A stretch of DNA of 64,000 bases from Capra hircus (GCF_001704415.2 NC_030813.1:15642001-15706000); one strand, 5' to 3'. Counted from the first letter of the stretch, positions 12,615-24,377 are shown. The notes: generated by a model from the sequence alone, not told the origin. Program-made: numbers and translations.

Positions 12615-12800
12615 GACAGTAACATTTATGGAGTGCTTACCATGTGCCTGGTTTTGTATCCTATTGAATCTTCAAATAATTCCAAGCTATTATCTCCATA
12701 TTACACATGAGGAAACTAGAAAATAGGATGAATAACCTGCCAGGGGCACCAAGCTAGTAAATATCAGTCCACAAGTCTAACCCCAATCCGTCTCATTCTG
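12615..12800 (+). repeat. MIR SINE next to the ELOVL6 last exon
   Basis: It follows the MIR consensus in order: 'gagtgcttaccatgtgcctgg', 'atattacacatgaggaaact', 'aagctagtaaat'. This is a mammal-wide ancient SINE, so it predates ruminants. It ends about 80 bp before the acceptor at 12881. Confidence 0.8.
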
Positions 12801-12881
12801 AGGTACAAGTTCAAGACATTCACCTTCTTGATATGGAGTCTAGTCAGGCGGCTCACGTCCGTTTCTGTTTGTGTCTTCCAG

Positions 12882-13309
12882 GAGATACAATATTCATTAT
12901 TCTGAGGAAGCAGAAGCTGATCTTCCTACACTGGTACCACCACATCACTGTGCTTCTGTACTCCTGGTACTCCTACAAGGACATGGTTGCTGGGGGTGGT
13001 TGGTTTATGACTATGAACTATAGCGTGCACTCTGTGATGTACTCGTACTATGCCTTGCGAGCGGCGGGTTTCCGCGTCTCCCGGAAGTTCGCCATGTTCA
13101 TCACCCTGTCCCAGATCCTTCAGATGCTGGTAGGCTGCGTCATTAATTACCTGGTCTTCCAGTGGATGCAGCACGACCAGTGTCACTCCCACTTCCAGAA
13201 CATCTTCTGGTCCTCGCTCATGTACCTCAGCTACTTCGTGCTCTTCTGCCACTTCTTCTTCGAGGCCTACATTGGCAGCAAGATGAGGAAAGCAACGAAG
13301 GCTGACTAG
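12882..13309 (+). CDS. ELOVL6: ELOVL6 last coding exon, catalytic and C-terminal part
   Basis: The exon begins after TTCCAG with GA, completing the glycine codon split from 1013, then reads DTIFIILRKQKLIFLHWYHH. The ELO-family catalytic histidine box HxxHH is seen as HWYHH at 12929-12943. The second family motif, MNxxHxxMYxYY, is intact at 13013-13051. Hydrophobic stretches after it fit the later membrane segments of a seven-pass ER protein. The C-terminus ends with basic KMRKATKAD and TAG at 13307-13309, and the lysine-rich tail fits a dilysine-type ER retention signal. 141 full codons are read without a break. Compared with the human protein as I remember it, there are serines in place of Gly and Ala inside the second motif, and an apparent extra serine before KMRK. 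The open frame extends upstream to 12833, but that part is intron. Confidence 0.97.
12929..12943 (+). other. ELOVL6: HxxHH catalytic box of ELOVL6
   Basis: Codons CAC TGG TAC CAC CAC give HWYHH, the histidine box needed for the condensing reaction in all ELOVL enzymes. It is fully conserved here, arguing that the gene is functional. Confidence 0.95.
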
Positions 13310-15178
13310 TGTCGGGACTGAGGAGGAAGCCGTAGCTCAGGGTCATCAAGAAAAATAACAGACAAAAGAAAATGGCACAAGGAATCACATATGGTGCAGC
13401 TAACACAAAACAAGACATATGAGCAAACACACAACCCAAGGCAGCTTAGGGATAATTAGGTTGACTTAACCCAGTAAGTTAGTGATCCTTTTTGGGTGAG
13501 GACTCACTGAGTACACCTCCATCTCAAAGGACTGCTGCTGGAAGACCCCATTCCCTCTTTATCTGTCAACTCTAGGACAAATGAGAACAAAGTGGGCCAG
13601 AGGCAGAGAGAAGGCAAACAAGCTATTAACAGTATATGGAAAAAAAATGAATTTACTGTTATATTTCTCTAAGGATCAAAGAAGTTTACTTAAAAACCAT
13701 GTGAGCACATACATACAATCCTTTCTAATCTTTTTTGACACTAAACTGGAGCCAACAGAAAAGGTAAAAATGGAAGCGACACGGGCTGTGTACCTAGAGT
13801 CACGCTTTTACAAAATTGAAAGTACTTTTTCAGAAAGGTTATGGGTTGTAGCCCCCGTGAGAAAAGATGTCTTAATCACCTCCTGAGAAAACAGATGATA
13901 AACTATATTTCAACTATGAGAAAGACTCGTTCCCCTACATAGCACAGCCTCAGTCTAGTGAGTTCACCATAACAAAACGGGGCATAATATTTTCCCAGGG
14001 TTTTCCGTGGGAGGAAGGAAACAGTGCCGCCCAACTCCTGAAAGGGCAGCTCCAATCTCAGTTATTTCTGATAGTTTTATTTTCTACCCCTAAATGGAGT
14101 AGGACACAGCATCCTTTGTTCAGTTGCCTTGGGCTTTCAAACAGAAGAATAAATATAAAAAACAGACAACTCAACCAAATTATTTGAAAAATAGACTCTC
14201 TTACCTGTAAAAAGTTGCGGCCCTACACCGAAGTTCTTGAGCTGGGAAAGAGGAATGAGCCGAAGATCAATACAAGAGAATAAGTACACCCCTCCATAGA
14301 TGACTCCACACATAACTTTCCAAATGAAACCCTGTGGTACAGTCCATATTTCCTATATTTTTGTGAATTTCACAAAGCAACCCACAGGGCTCTCCTTGAT
14401 CTTGGGTGAACACTGTGTTTCTGCATCGTCTGCCTTTGCTCCCTAAAGCAATGCAGAGGTGTTTAAAGTGCCCTCTGCTGGTCAAGCGGAGATACTTTGA
14501 CAAACACACTTTATGGCAAGTTGAGCTGAACAGTCGACACACAAACGGCCCCCTTCGAGACTTATGCTTCAAATTTTAAATGATATAAAATATTCACCAT
14601 ATTTTTGGCCAAATCAGAAGACATTCTTCCTACTTTGAGTCAGCTTCAGAAATTTTTTGAAAAGGGACTTACGCTCTGGAGTTCAAAAATCAGCTTATTA
14701 AGAGCCATATTCTTTTAAAAAAAAGCTAGATACTATAATATCTGCAATATTTCAGTCCTTTACAAGCCAAATGTGTAAACATTCCTGTATTTCAAAGAAG
14801 CAATTATGTCAAGTTGTTCAATGTGATATAATAGTATTCTAATTGGTTATATAGCTTAATGATTAGACAAACTAGATAAAAATTAGGGGCTACTACACTG
14901 CATAGATTAGACATGCATAACCACACATATATACACACAGATGTGATGTCCACCAAACTTTAAAGCCCAAATAAATAGAAACATGTTTTCTGGCTAGCAG
15001 AAAAAGAAGCTGTTTAGCTTTCTTGCTTTGAGTGTGTACAGAAAAGGGATTTTTCAAATTATTTTTATATTATTTTAGCTTTAATTGTGCTGTCATTCAT
15101 GAAACAGAGCTGCTCTGCTTCTCTGTCAGAGATGACAAGGGCTTTCTCAGCATCTCGTCTATGTGTGGAATTGAAAAG

Positions 15179-15184
15179 AATAAA
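15179..15184 (+). terminator. ELOVL6: candidate poly(A) signal AATAAA, proximal
   Basis: AATAAA is followed within 30 bp by 'gttttattccattctgtgtg', a U- and GU-rich downstream element. This is a plausible proximal polyadenylation site of ELOVL6. Confidence 0.5.
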
Positions 15185-16401
15185 GTTTTATTCCATTCTG
15201 TGTGAATGGTCTGAACCATGAACAGAGAATCCGTGCGAACCAAGTCATGACTGATGGGATGGAGGGTGGGCTGTATGCAGGGAAGGGAAGCTGTTATGTC
15301 TGTGTTAAATTATTGTGAACAATCTATGACGTTTTGACGTTGGTTCATAGATGCATTGATCGGAGAATGTATTATTAGGGCAAAAACTGACATGGACTGA
15401 AAAGACAAGTCCTGCTATAACAACTAATAGATTATTAGGATGCAAACAATGTTATTTTGAGCTTTGAAAATACATGATACTGTGCAATAAGCTTTTTTTT
15501 CTTATAACAGAAAATGAGCAGAATAATGAGGAAAAGGCCAAATAACAGTTGACTTGAATTTAACTGAAGGACAGTTAGAGCTTATTTGGTTAATTTAATT
15601 TAGTGATTTAATCCATTGATTTATCAGTGATCCTTTAATGCAGGTTTTAGAATAAGGAAATAATCATAGACCTTAAACAGACTCAGATGCTTCCAAAGCA
15701 CTTTCATCTTGGTACAGGTTCATACTTGTGTCTACTTATGAGATAATTTAGAAATTTTGTTTACGGGTTGAATGTCTAATAAATAGTTTTAAAATTAGCT
15801 AAATGTATCTAAAGGCATTTCCGATGTTTATCATGGGAGGGGGAAAAAATCACACCTTTAAAAAAACTGAAATTCTGGTATTACAGGTTCAATACACTGT
15901 TTTTAACATCTCAGCTTAAGTGATTAATTCTATTAATATATGAGGCTGGACCACTACCCCGTGGCAAATCTGAAGCCTATAAGAGAATTGACTGCCACAT
16001 AGATAATCCTGCTGTCACTTAACATTCCAGAAAAACTTGGGCAGGCAAGTTTTTATAGCTGCCCCACTATGCTGCAATAGATTTCCTTTCTCTTGAAGAT
16101 TTTCCACTGCACTTCAATTCCAGTATCGTGAAAACATTCCTGGATTGAAAAAGTTTTTTAAACCAAATCTTCATTTCAAACATAAATACATGCAATTTGA
16201 TACACAAGGTCTGAGCATCAACCCAAGTCTATGAGTTTGCAGTGAAAAACATTCTAGTGAGAAATGCTCTATTCACAGATCAGGAGGTTTTATCTGGACC
16301 TTCTAATTTTGCTCATGAGAACAGAGCCACTACTATATTCAAAAATCATGTATTGAGATGATTATTCCAGTTAATTTACTCCCATCCTTCTAACCATCTG
16401 T

Positions 16402-16494
16402 TCCCTTCTCCAGGGGATCTTCCCAACCCAGAGATCAAACCCGCATCTCCCACATTTCAGGCAGATTCTTTACCATCTGAGCCACCAGGGAAAA
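16402..16494 (-). repeat. Bov-A SINE fragment in the 3' UTR
   Basis: The reverse complement of the Bov-A tRNA-like part is seen: 'ccaggggatcttcccaaccc', 'gcagattctttaccatctga', 'gccaccagggaa'. It is truncated to about 95 bp. Confidence 0.88.
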
Positions 16495-18354
16495 CTTTCT
16501 AATCATACGCTGCTATAAACACAAGGGGACAGGGACAATACATTCAAATATGTTGCTGATATGGAAAGAAAAAATTATATCCCCTGTCAATTCTATTAAT
16601 GTGGCTCTGAGTCTGGAACTTTACTGAGTAGGGTTTTTGCAGAACGAGATGGAAGAACACTTCTAGGAAAGAGACTCACAGAAAAAAAAAAATTTTTTTT
16701 TTTTAATCAGCTGTGGTATCATTATCATAAGATAAAACCTGTCACATTAAGAACAACAAAGCACCTGGAGTAAACTACACTGGAGTAGAATATTCCACAA
16801 GTCTGGTCTGGTTCCAGACTGCTGGGTTACCAGGGAGAAATAAGCTCAGGTTGCTATTATGAGAGAACAGCCTTTCTTCAGATACAACTAAGCTCCAGTA
16901 CACTTTCCCCCCCCAGTTTGGTTAATGAATCTTCAACATAGTTGTTGGGTTGGTCATGCGCTGACTCAAGAGGGCTCTTAGGAGAGTGGAGATGGTCAAA
17001 CAGACCACCTCCTTGAGTTCAGTGCTTTGAGCTGTATGTGCATGGTCTGTGCCTGTCTCTTAGACACTTCTTTCCCTGAAAATGTTTCCATCCTGAAAAT
17101 TACAATTGTGTGAGAGCTTTATGATGAAAGTCTAGTGGTCTGATCTTTTTGTTTTCAATAATAAATATTTTGCTATCAATTCAGGATGGTAGTAGAGCCT
17201 ATTTTCGTGCTGTGAGTCATTGTCTCCTGTAACTTAACTTGTTATTCTATCCTTTTTCTATCTGTATACAGGAACCAATTCTTTGTGCCTCAGACCCATC
17301 ACCAACCAAAAGAGATTTTGATAAGAATGCACCACAGGGTTTGGCCTCTGTTGCATACATGTTAAAGTGATAAAGCAATGATACTCTATTTTGTGCTGAC
17401 AATCAGGATGAAGTGTTAGGTCCCAGTCTTGCAGTGAATCAACAGCCTCTGTATGCTGGTACCCAATACTTAAGCAAAAAAAGAATCATTGTAGTTATAG
17501 CATTTTCTTGAATGCCAGTTGTAACACACCAGTTATAAACATCTTTGAGCCATATGGCAAAACCCATAGCTAAAGAGACCAGTTAGGTACCCCTGTGCAG
17601 AGCATCAAAGACTATTCACAGGCCTGTTGATTCACCAAGTTACTTGCTTCATCCCCAGATACTCTGAAAATTCAGGGCTCACAGAGAGGGAAAAATAGGC
17701 CCCAGGTCTCCCTTCCTCCTGAATTATACATTTTTTTTTTAAGTGAAACAAGTTATTCTAGCACTAAAACAGACAGTGGGAACACATCTGTGGCGGAGTT
17801 CAGGGGTGCTGGGAAAATCTTAAGAAAGGCAGTTTAATTTCACGTTGGGCAAGTAAAAGTCTTCACATCAGATACACTTCACAGAAATCCAAATATGACA
17901 CTACATTGTAGTAAACAGCTCCTGAAGCAACTGGTTAAAGAAACTGGTTGCATAAATCACAGTCAGGCCATTTTCGCAACATATTTAAGCCAAGATTTCA
18001 AGGTCCCGACTCAATGCTGGTATTGAACACTGTCATTCTCTCAATGCTTGGTGTCTCTGGAGACTTCTCCCCAGAAGACAGAACCCTAGAATGCTCCAGA
18101 AGTAGCCTCATAGTGCTGCCCAAGCCTGTCAATTCAAACAAGTCTGCTCTCTGGGCATGTTCAGGCAAGAGGTTGCTTACTGCTACCTGGAAAACCACTG
18201 GAAGATTCTGCTTCTTAGAGGACCCAGTGCCTCTATTCAACTAAAAGCCTACCCATATAAGCCTCACAGAGCAAATCACAGCAATGTTGGAATTGTTATT
18301 TTCAAGTGCTGATTTCATGACATTAAAAGAAATATTTTTTTCTGGTATATTAAA

Positions 18355-18360
18355 AATAAA
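18355..18360 (+). terminator. ELOVL6: candidate poly(A) signal AATAAA, distal
   Basis: AATAAA is followed by T-rich sequence 40-60 bp downstream (18,392-18,415). It is a candidate for a distal ELOVL6 3' end, though the downstream element is further away than usual. Confidence 0.35.
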
Positions 18361-19100
18361 ATCATAACTTTCTGATTTAAAACCAAACTGTTTTCCGTTT
18401 CTTTTCTTTCTTCTTCTGGGCAGTACAAAGGAGGCATCCGTAAAGGCTACTTAGAAATCTCAGAAAGGCCTTCCAGTGTGCTCATGGACGCAGGAGAATC
18501 ACTGAGACTCCCCAGTTTTCAAGCAAAGCCCAGGACTGATGTGGGTGCCAGATACTTCTAGTCAAAACCCAACAGGTGTCCAGCCCTCCCATGGTATTTC
18601 AAGGGTGAAACACAGCACATTATCCAGACCTGACATGTCAGGGCAGTCCTCATGGAGCAGGTAGTCTAAGCTGGATCCCTGTTTAACAGGTTGAGAAAAA
18701 TATGTTCGTTAGATCAAATGTCACTGAAGTAGAAGGAACAAGATGTGAACATAATCTCCTGAAAGAAGTATAAGTGAGTGAAATTCCAAGGCTCAACCCT
18801 GCACTAGGAAGCACGGTGCCATGTCACTGGACAAAGAGTTCCAGGACAAAATGTGTTGGAAACAGGAAACGTAGCGCCTGCCTCCCATCGCTTACACTCC
18901 CGTGACTAGCAAGGGGAGCACAGCCGTCTGCTCCCCACTGCTGCAATTTGGCTTCAACTCCTAATGTTTTTGTATGATCTGTTGTTTATGTTTCAGGCTA
19001 CATGTTTGTGTTTTTCTCTACAATGTGTACAATAGCAAAGTGCCTACAGTATTTATATTTAAAACCAAGACCCTGTTACTTGTGAAAGTTCTCTATAGCT

Positions 19101-20084
19101 AAGTTGCTGTGAACACACCTTTCTTTTCACATCATCTCAGACAAAACTTCCCATTTGTAACTCATTTAATGTATGTTCTGAACTCAGGTCAAAATGGGTG
19201 GATGGGAAGGGGGAGACCTATACTGCACAGAAAGTCATTTTTATTAACTTCGCAACAACAACAAAAAATAGTGTGTGTAAAGGAAAAGCAGAAGCAAACC
19301 TTAGAGGTGTTTCTCTTTTCCATAGCAGTCTCAGAACCCCAATACAAATGATTGTGCCATCAGGTAGCTTCTGACAGAAACACAATCTCGTATAATAGTA
19401 TACAAGCTTCAGAAATGAACGTGGCACACATGAAAACATGAGCCTTTTATATCACTATATAGCAAAAATGCTGTACTGCTGACACTTCAAGACCAAGAAT
19501 ATGCTATAGCAGGCTTCCTAGGGATGGAAAAATACAAATAGGGTCAGAATACAGTATTTCAGCAACATGACCACTCGTGGTTGTTTCTGCAACATGAATG
19601 AAATTAATTGGACCCATAATAAGGTATCATTAAATGCATGGTCAACACAAAGTAATTAAAAGGGCTCCCCACTGGTTGGCCTATTGCTGATGAATCTCCA
19701 GGTCTCATAGATCTGGGGCAAGGTTTCGTTTATTGCCAAACACTTGTCCTGAGACTAAACAGGGAGGTCTTGCTCAGTGCACTGGTGACCACAGGGGTTT
19801 CCATTGTGCGGGCAGAGGTGGCCTGCACCAAGTGACCCCAGCCCTCACAAAACTGTACACTCAGACACAGAATCATACATATGCTCTCCCTGTTAGCCTG
19901 TGATATCTGCACCCTCATGTCACCATAAAGGGCTCCAGGCAAGATTAGAAGCTCTGGATTAGATCAGATGAAATGCACCAACCCAGTTCACTCTGTAACC
20001 TTTGACATTTCCTTCTGCTTTTCATTCTTTACCTATGTAATAGTTGAAGGATGTAACCATTAGTATTCCACCTTATTTATATAT
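19101..20084. other. unique sequence downstream of ELOVL6
   Basis: No repeat or exon is recognised. It may include the last part of the 3' UTR or be intergenic. Confidence 0.5.
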
Positions 20085-20228
20085 GGCTCTTCTGTCCATG
20101 GGGTTCTCCAGGCAAGAGTACTGGAGTAGGTTGCCATTCCCTTCCCTAGAGGATCTTCCCGACCCAGGGATTGAACCCAGGTCTCCTGCACTGCAGGCAA
20201 ATTCTTTACCATACGAGCCACCAGGGGA
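20085..20228 (-). repeat. Bov-A SINE
   Basis: The reverse complement of Bov-A is seen: 'ttctccaggcaagagtactg', 'gatcttcccgacccagggat', and 'gccaccagggga' at the right edge. Confidence 0.92.
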
Positions 20229-21540
20229 AATATATGCATTATAGAAGACGTATTTATATGGAAAAGATAACATACATAGGCTCTCAGAAAACAACACAGC
20301 ATCCTCAGGGTTAAACCCATGGGGTGGCCCCTCCTGACACAACCCCTGCCATCTCACTACTGGATTCTGCAGTCTTTGGTATTTTCAGCCCCCCAGGGTG
20401 AAAACCCTGTGCTACAGGCTGGGGTTTCATACACAGCTTCCTTTTCTATCGACTACACTAATTCCTTTCATACTAGAGGGAAAAACTGCCCCCCTGGGTG
20501 TTGCTCTGCTATGTTTTATTTATGAAAACTCGACTGGGTGTTTCTTCAGGCAGCCAATCTCTCTCTACAAAGAGAAGGCAAACAGGTTTGCAAGGCTTGC
20601 ATCTCATCTGGCTCGTAACTCTGTGTGAGTTACTATAAAATACCAGTTCATTTTTGCAAAACGAGCACTTTGTCTCCTAATCAGAAGCAGTTCTTATTTC
20701 AACTTGGTTTTAGAATAATCAAATCTATACAACATAAATCTACTGAGCTTCTAAACTGACTTAGGCAGCCAAGGCAACTCATTTGTTTATTTTTACCTAA
20801 GCCGAATTTCCCCCGGACCCACTGGCCTGTAGAGGCAAATTGTTTGCTGGTTTGTAGCTCCCACTGACTTCCTGCCAAGTCCCTTGCATCTAATTCTAGA
20901 AATCACCAAGGGGAGTCTCACAGCCTCTGTCAGGCATTTCTGCTATGTGGTCACTCCCACCCCACCTCCCTGCCTTCCACAGCCGCCCAGCTGCTATTGC
21001 ATCTGTTCACTGGGCCCTGCAACCTCTCGGCCTGGCGAGGTGGAGCAGTTCTCAGAAGGCCTCCACTGCCCCTCAGAGAGACAGGGCACCCTCTGCTCTG
21101 CAGTGAGACAAGATGCCTCTTTCCCTTGGTTAGATGTGCTTTGTGAGAAAAACCACCCCCTTCTCTACCTAACAGCCAGACATGCATCCAGGAACTGAAG
21201 AATGGATTTAAGAAATGGCCACTGCACTGAATCAGAATGTCTATTTCTTCTCCTGCCGGGGGCAAAGCCGGCCCTTGGATTGAGCTAATTGGATCTCCTT
21301 TTACCTGGAGAAGTATTATCCCCAGAAGTCCCTCAGCCCCACTATAAATGGACTCCTATGGCGACCACCTGTGCTCCCTAGACTTGCCCTGACATCTGAG
21401 TCTAACAGAGGACACAGGTGGAGCTCCTTTTCTAGAAGCCTCCCAGGTCTCCTCCTGGCTCCCCATTATCTGTCCCCATTACAGGTCCAGGCATCTCTGA
21501 GATGCACTTAAATTCAGCCCAGGCCCCCCTGCCAGGTTTG
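20229..21540. other. unique intergenic sequence
   Basis: A fairly GC-rich stretch at 20,930-21,500 has no recognisable gene. The frames at 20884-21198 (+) and 20951-21265 (-) overlap on opposite strands and match nothing I know. Confidence 0.5.
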
Positions 21541-21567
21541 TAAAAATGAAATGCTAAGCACACTGAT

Positions 21568-23235
21568 CAAGGGAACATTTCATGCAAAGATGGGCACAAC
21601 AAAGGATAGAAATGGTATGGACCTAACAGAAGCAGAAAGACATTAAGAAGAGGTGGCAAGAATACACAGAAGAACTGTATGAAAAAGGTCTTAATAACCT
21701 TGATAACCACGATGGTGTGATCACTCACCTAGAGCCAGACATCCTGGAGTGTGAAGTCAAGTGGAACTTAGGAAGCATTACTACAAACAAAGCTAGTGTG
21801 GTTGATGGAATTCCAGCTGAGCTATTTCAAATCCTAAAAGATGATGCTGTTAAAGTGCTGCACTCAATATGCCAGCAAATCTGTAAAATTCAGCAGTGGC
21901 CACAGGACTGGAAAAGGTCGATTTTCATTCCAATCCCAAAGAAGGGCAATGCCAAAGAATGTTAAATCTACCCTACAATTGCGCTTATCTCACGTGCTAG
22001 CAAGGTAATGCTCAAAATCCTTCAAGCTAGGCTTCAATAGTACACGAACAGAGAACTTCCAGACATACAAGCTAGATTTAGAAAACACAGATTAAATTTC
22101 CTACATCACAGAAAAAGCAAGGGAATTCCAGAAAAAAATCTACTTTTGCTTCATTATATACACTAAAGCCTTTGACTGTGTGGATCACAACACACTGTGG
22201 AAAATTCTTAAAGAGATGGAAATACCAGACCACCTGCGCTGCCTCCTGAGAAACCTGTATGCAGGTCAAGAAGCAATAGTTAGAACCAGATGTGGAAAAA
22301 TGAACTGATTCAAAATTAGGAAAGGAGTATGTCAAGGCTGTATATTGTCATCCTGCTTACTTAACTTATATACAGAGTAAATTATGTGAAATGCAAGGCT
22401 GGATCAAGCTCAAGCTGGAATCAAGATGGCTGGGAGAAATATCAATAACCTCAGATATGCAGATGATACCACCCTTTGGCAGAAAGTGAAGAACTAAAGC
22501 GCCTCTTGATGAAAGTGAAAGAGAAGAGTGAAAAAGGTGGGTTTAAATTCAACATTCAAAAAGCTAAGATCATGGCATGTGGTCCCATCACTTCATGGCA
22601 AATAGATGGGGGGAAAAAATGGAACTAGTGACAGACTTTATTTTCTTGGGTTCCAAAATCTCTGTGGATGGTGATTGTAGCCATGAAATTAAAAGATGCT
22701 TGCTCCTTGGAAGAAAGCTATGACAAACCTAGACAACATATTTAAAAGCAGAGACATTACTTTGCCAACAAACGTCCATCTAGTCAAAGCCATGGTTTTC
22801 CAGTAATCATATATGGATGTGAGAGTTGGACCATGAACAAGGCTGAGCACTGAAGGACTGATGCTTTAGAATTGTGGTGCTACAGAAGACTCTTGAGAGT
22901 CCCTTGGACTGCAAGGAGATCAAACCAGTCAATCCTATAGGAAATCAACCTTGAATAACCATTGGAAGGACTAATGCTGAAGCTGAAACTCTAATACTTT
23001 GGCCACCTGATAAAAAGAGGCGACTTAACTGGGAAAGACCCTGGTGCTGGGAAAGATTGAAGGCAAGGAGGAGAAGGGGGAGAGAGAGGATTAGACGGTT
23101 AAATGGCATCATCAATTCAATGGACATGAGTTCTGAGCAAACTCTGGGAGAAGGACAGGGAAGCCTGGCATGCTGCAGTCTGTGGGGTCACAAACAGTCG
23201 GACACGACTGAGTAACTGAACTGAACTGAGCTACT
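21568..23235 (+). repeat. BovB LINE, 5'-truncated copy
   Basis: This starts in the linker before the RT domain ('gatcaagggaacatttcatg') and runs to the BovB 3' end ('gactgagtaactgaactgaa'). The frame at 21717-21965 encodes the RT start region (GSITTNKAS, VDGIPAELFQILKDDAVKVL, QQWPQDWKRS). The TAA at 21963 and many later indels break it. The RT catalytic region survives only as fragments around 22,450 ('agatatgcagatgatacc', the YADD site). Confidence 0.92.
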
Positions 23236-23527
23236 GAACAATGAAAACATACTTAAACAAGTCCTTTCCTTTCTAGTGAAAATCAACTTTTGAATTAAAC
23301 AGGTAAACTGCAGAAAGTCATGACAATTTCTTAGACTTTCTCTCTTTATCCCTGACTATAGCCTTCTCGTGTGCACATTTCATCTGCCTGGAAGGTAGAG
23401 GTTAGGGCACTTGCTGAGTTCTTATATCCCTGCCTGTGCATTCCTACCTTGTGTGGCTAATCACCACATAAATATATAATTTGTTATTTGTGGACTGTTG
23501 AAAAATCTGACTTCAGTAGATTACAAT
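23236..23527. other. unique intergenic sequence
   Basis: Nothing recognisable. Confidence 0.5.
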
Positions 23528-23535
23528 CTTTACAG

Positions 23536-23725
23536 CAGTGGTCCCCCACCTCCAGGATCTAATGCCTGATGATCTGAGGAGGAGCTGAGGTAATAATAAT
23601 AGAATTAAAGTGCACAATAAATGTAACACTTGAATCAAACTCAAACTATCCCCCTAACTCCTGATGCATGGAAAAATTGTGTTCACAAAACCAGTTCTTC
23701 GTGCCCAAAAGGTTGGGGACTGCTG
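23536..23725. mobile_element. MER1-like hAT-Charlie DNA transposon fossil
   Basis: The ends form an inverted repeat: CAGTGGTCCCCCACCT at the left and AGGTTGGGGACTGCTG at the right. The interior contains 'ctaatgcctgatgatctgag' and 'catggaaaaattgtgttcac', phrases I recall from the MER1 family. Flanking 8-bp sequences CTTTACAG (23528-23535) and CTTTATAG (23726-23733) are a hAT-type target duplication with one mismatch. It is a non-autonomous, dead element of mammalian age. Confidence 0.85.
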
Positions 23726-24039
23726 CTTTATAGCACAAAGAATCAAGTCCTACTGTCCCCACTGGCAACTCCAGTGCCTTGGAGTTAAATATTTGTTGAA
23801 CTGATGAAAAAAAATGTTAGTTGCAGCTGTGGATGTAAACAGCATTTTAGATTTCTGTCTTCCTTCTCCTCTGTGTGCCGTGTGTGTTTGTAAATGTTTG
23901 TGTGCTCTGGGAAAGCTCTTGTCCTTTTTCACTGTATACTTACAAATAGGCAGAACTGTGTTTTGAGCCACTGGATTAGTTGCTTATTCCAGTGGGAATT
24001 TTTTAAATCTCATGTAATATCACGGTTTGATTAGCAAAA

Positions 24040-24173
24040 GTTCTTGTCTAGGACTTCGGAAAAGAGGCTCTGGCATCACGTTGCCTAACTCTGCCATCTG
24101 CCTGGAGGTAGTTATTTGACTACCCTGTGCCTCAGTTTCCTCATCTGTGAAATAGGCATAAGAATGATACCTA
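24040..24173 (+). repeat. MIR SINE
   Basis: 'ctgtgcctcagtttcctcat' followed by 'ctgtgaaataggcataagaa' is the MIR core/3' part. The Bov-A at 24174 was inserted into or next to it. Confidence 0.8.
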
Positions 24174-24377
24174 AGTGTTAGTCGTTCAGTCGTGCCCAAC
24201 TCTTTGTGACCCAATGGACTGCAGCCCACCAGGCTCCTCTGTCCATGAGATTTTCCAGGCAAGGATACTGGAGTGGGTTGCCATTTCCTTCTCCAGGGGA
24301 TCTTCCCAATCCAGGGATCGAACCCAGGTCTCCTGCACTGCAGGCAGATTCCTTACCGACTGAGCTACAAGGGAAGC
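24174..24377 (-). repeat. Bov-A SINE, near complete
   Basis: The reverse complement reads 'ttagtcgttcagtcgtgccc' at the left through 'tgagctacaagggaagc' at the right, the full body of one Bov-A unit with its tRNA-like end. Confidence 0.93.

Larger units (their letters stand above)
1014..12881 (+). other. ELOVL6: ELOVL6 last intron (11.9 kb)
   Basis: The intron runs from the donor GTGAGT at 1014 to the acceptor TTCCAG ending at 12881, both phase 1. About half is transposon-derived: L1 at 2284-3679, 7480-7697, 9668-10254, 10980-11725 and 11735-12170, BovB at 7698-9667, a Bov-A piece near 9.9 kb, and MIR at 12615-12800. The rest (1014-2274, 3689-5440, 5641-7475, 10255-10975, 12171-12614) is unique sequence in which I see no gene. 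Confidence 0.9.
13310..19100 (+). other. ELOVL6: probable ELOVL6 3' UTR (end uncertain)
   Basis: After the TAG, about 5.8 kb of sequence contains only one recognisable transposon (Bov-A at 16402-16494), unlike everything around it. Mammalian ELOVL6 transcripts are known for a long 3' UTR of several kilobases. AATAAA hexamers occur at 14148, 15179, 15779, 17160 and 18355. The one at 15179 is followed by a T- and TG-rich stretch typical of a cleavage region. Which one marks the mature end cannot be decided from sequence alone. Several T/A-rich ATTTA-like elements are scattered through it. Open frames here (for example 17948-18244) look like chance. Confidence 0.6.

Noticed and set aside
12926..13252. 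108-codon minus-strand open frame
   Set aside because: Antisense shadow of the ELOVL6 last exon; its composition (Val, His, Glu rich) is that of reverse-complemented coding sequence.
16930..16960. Possible mariner end ('gttgggttggtcat')
   Set aside because: Only about 14 bp resemble the ruminant mariner end and nothing follows that fits.
17948..18244. 98-codon open frame in the ELOVL6 3' UTR
   Set aside because: No family resemblance, an equally long antisense frame, and a position inside a UTR.
20884..21265. Overlapping 104-codon frames on both strands
   Set aside because: Moderately GC-rich unique DNA; no splice, promoter or similarity evidence for either.
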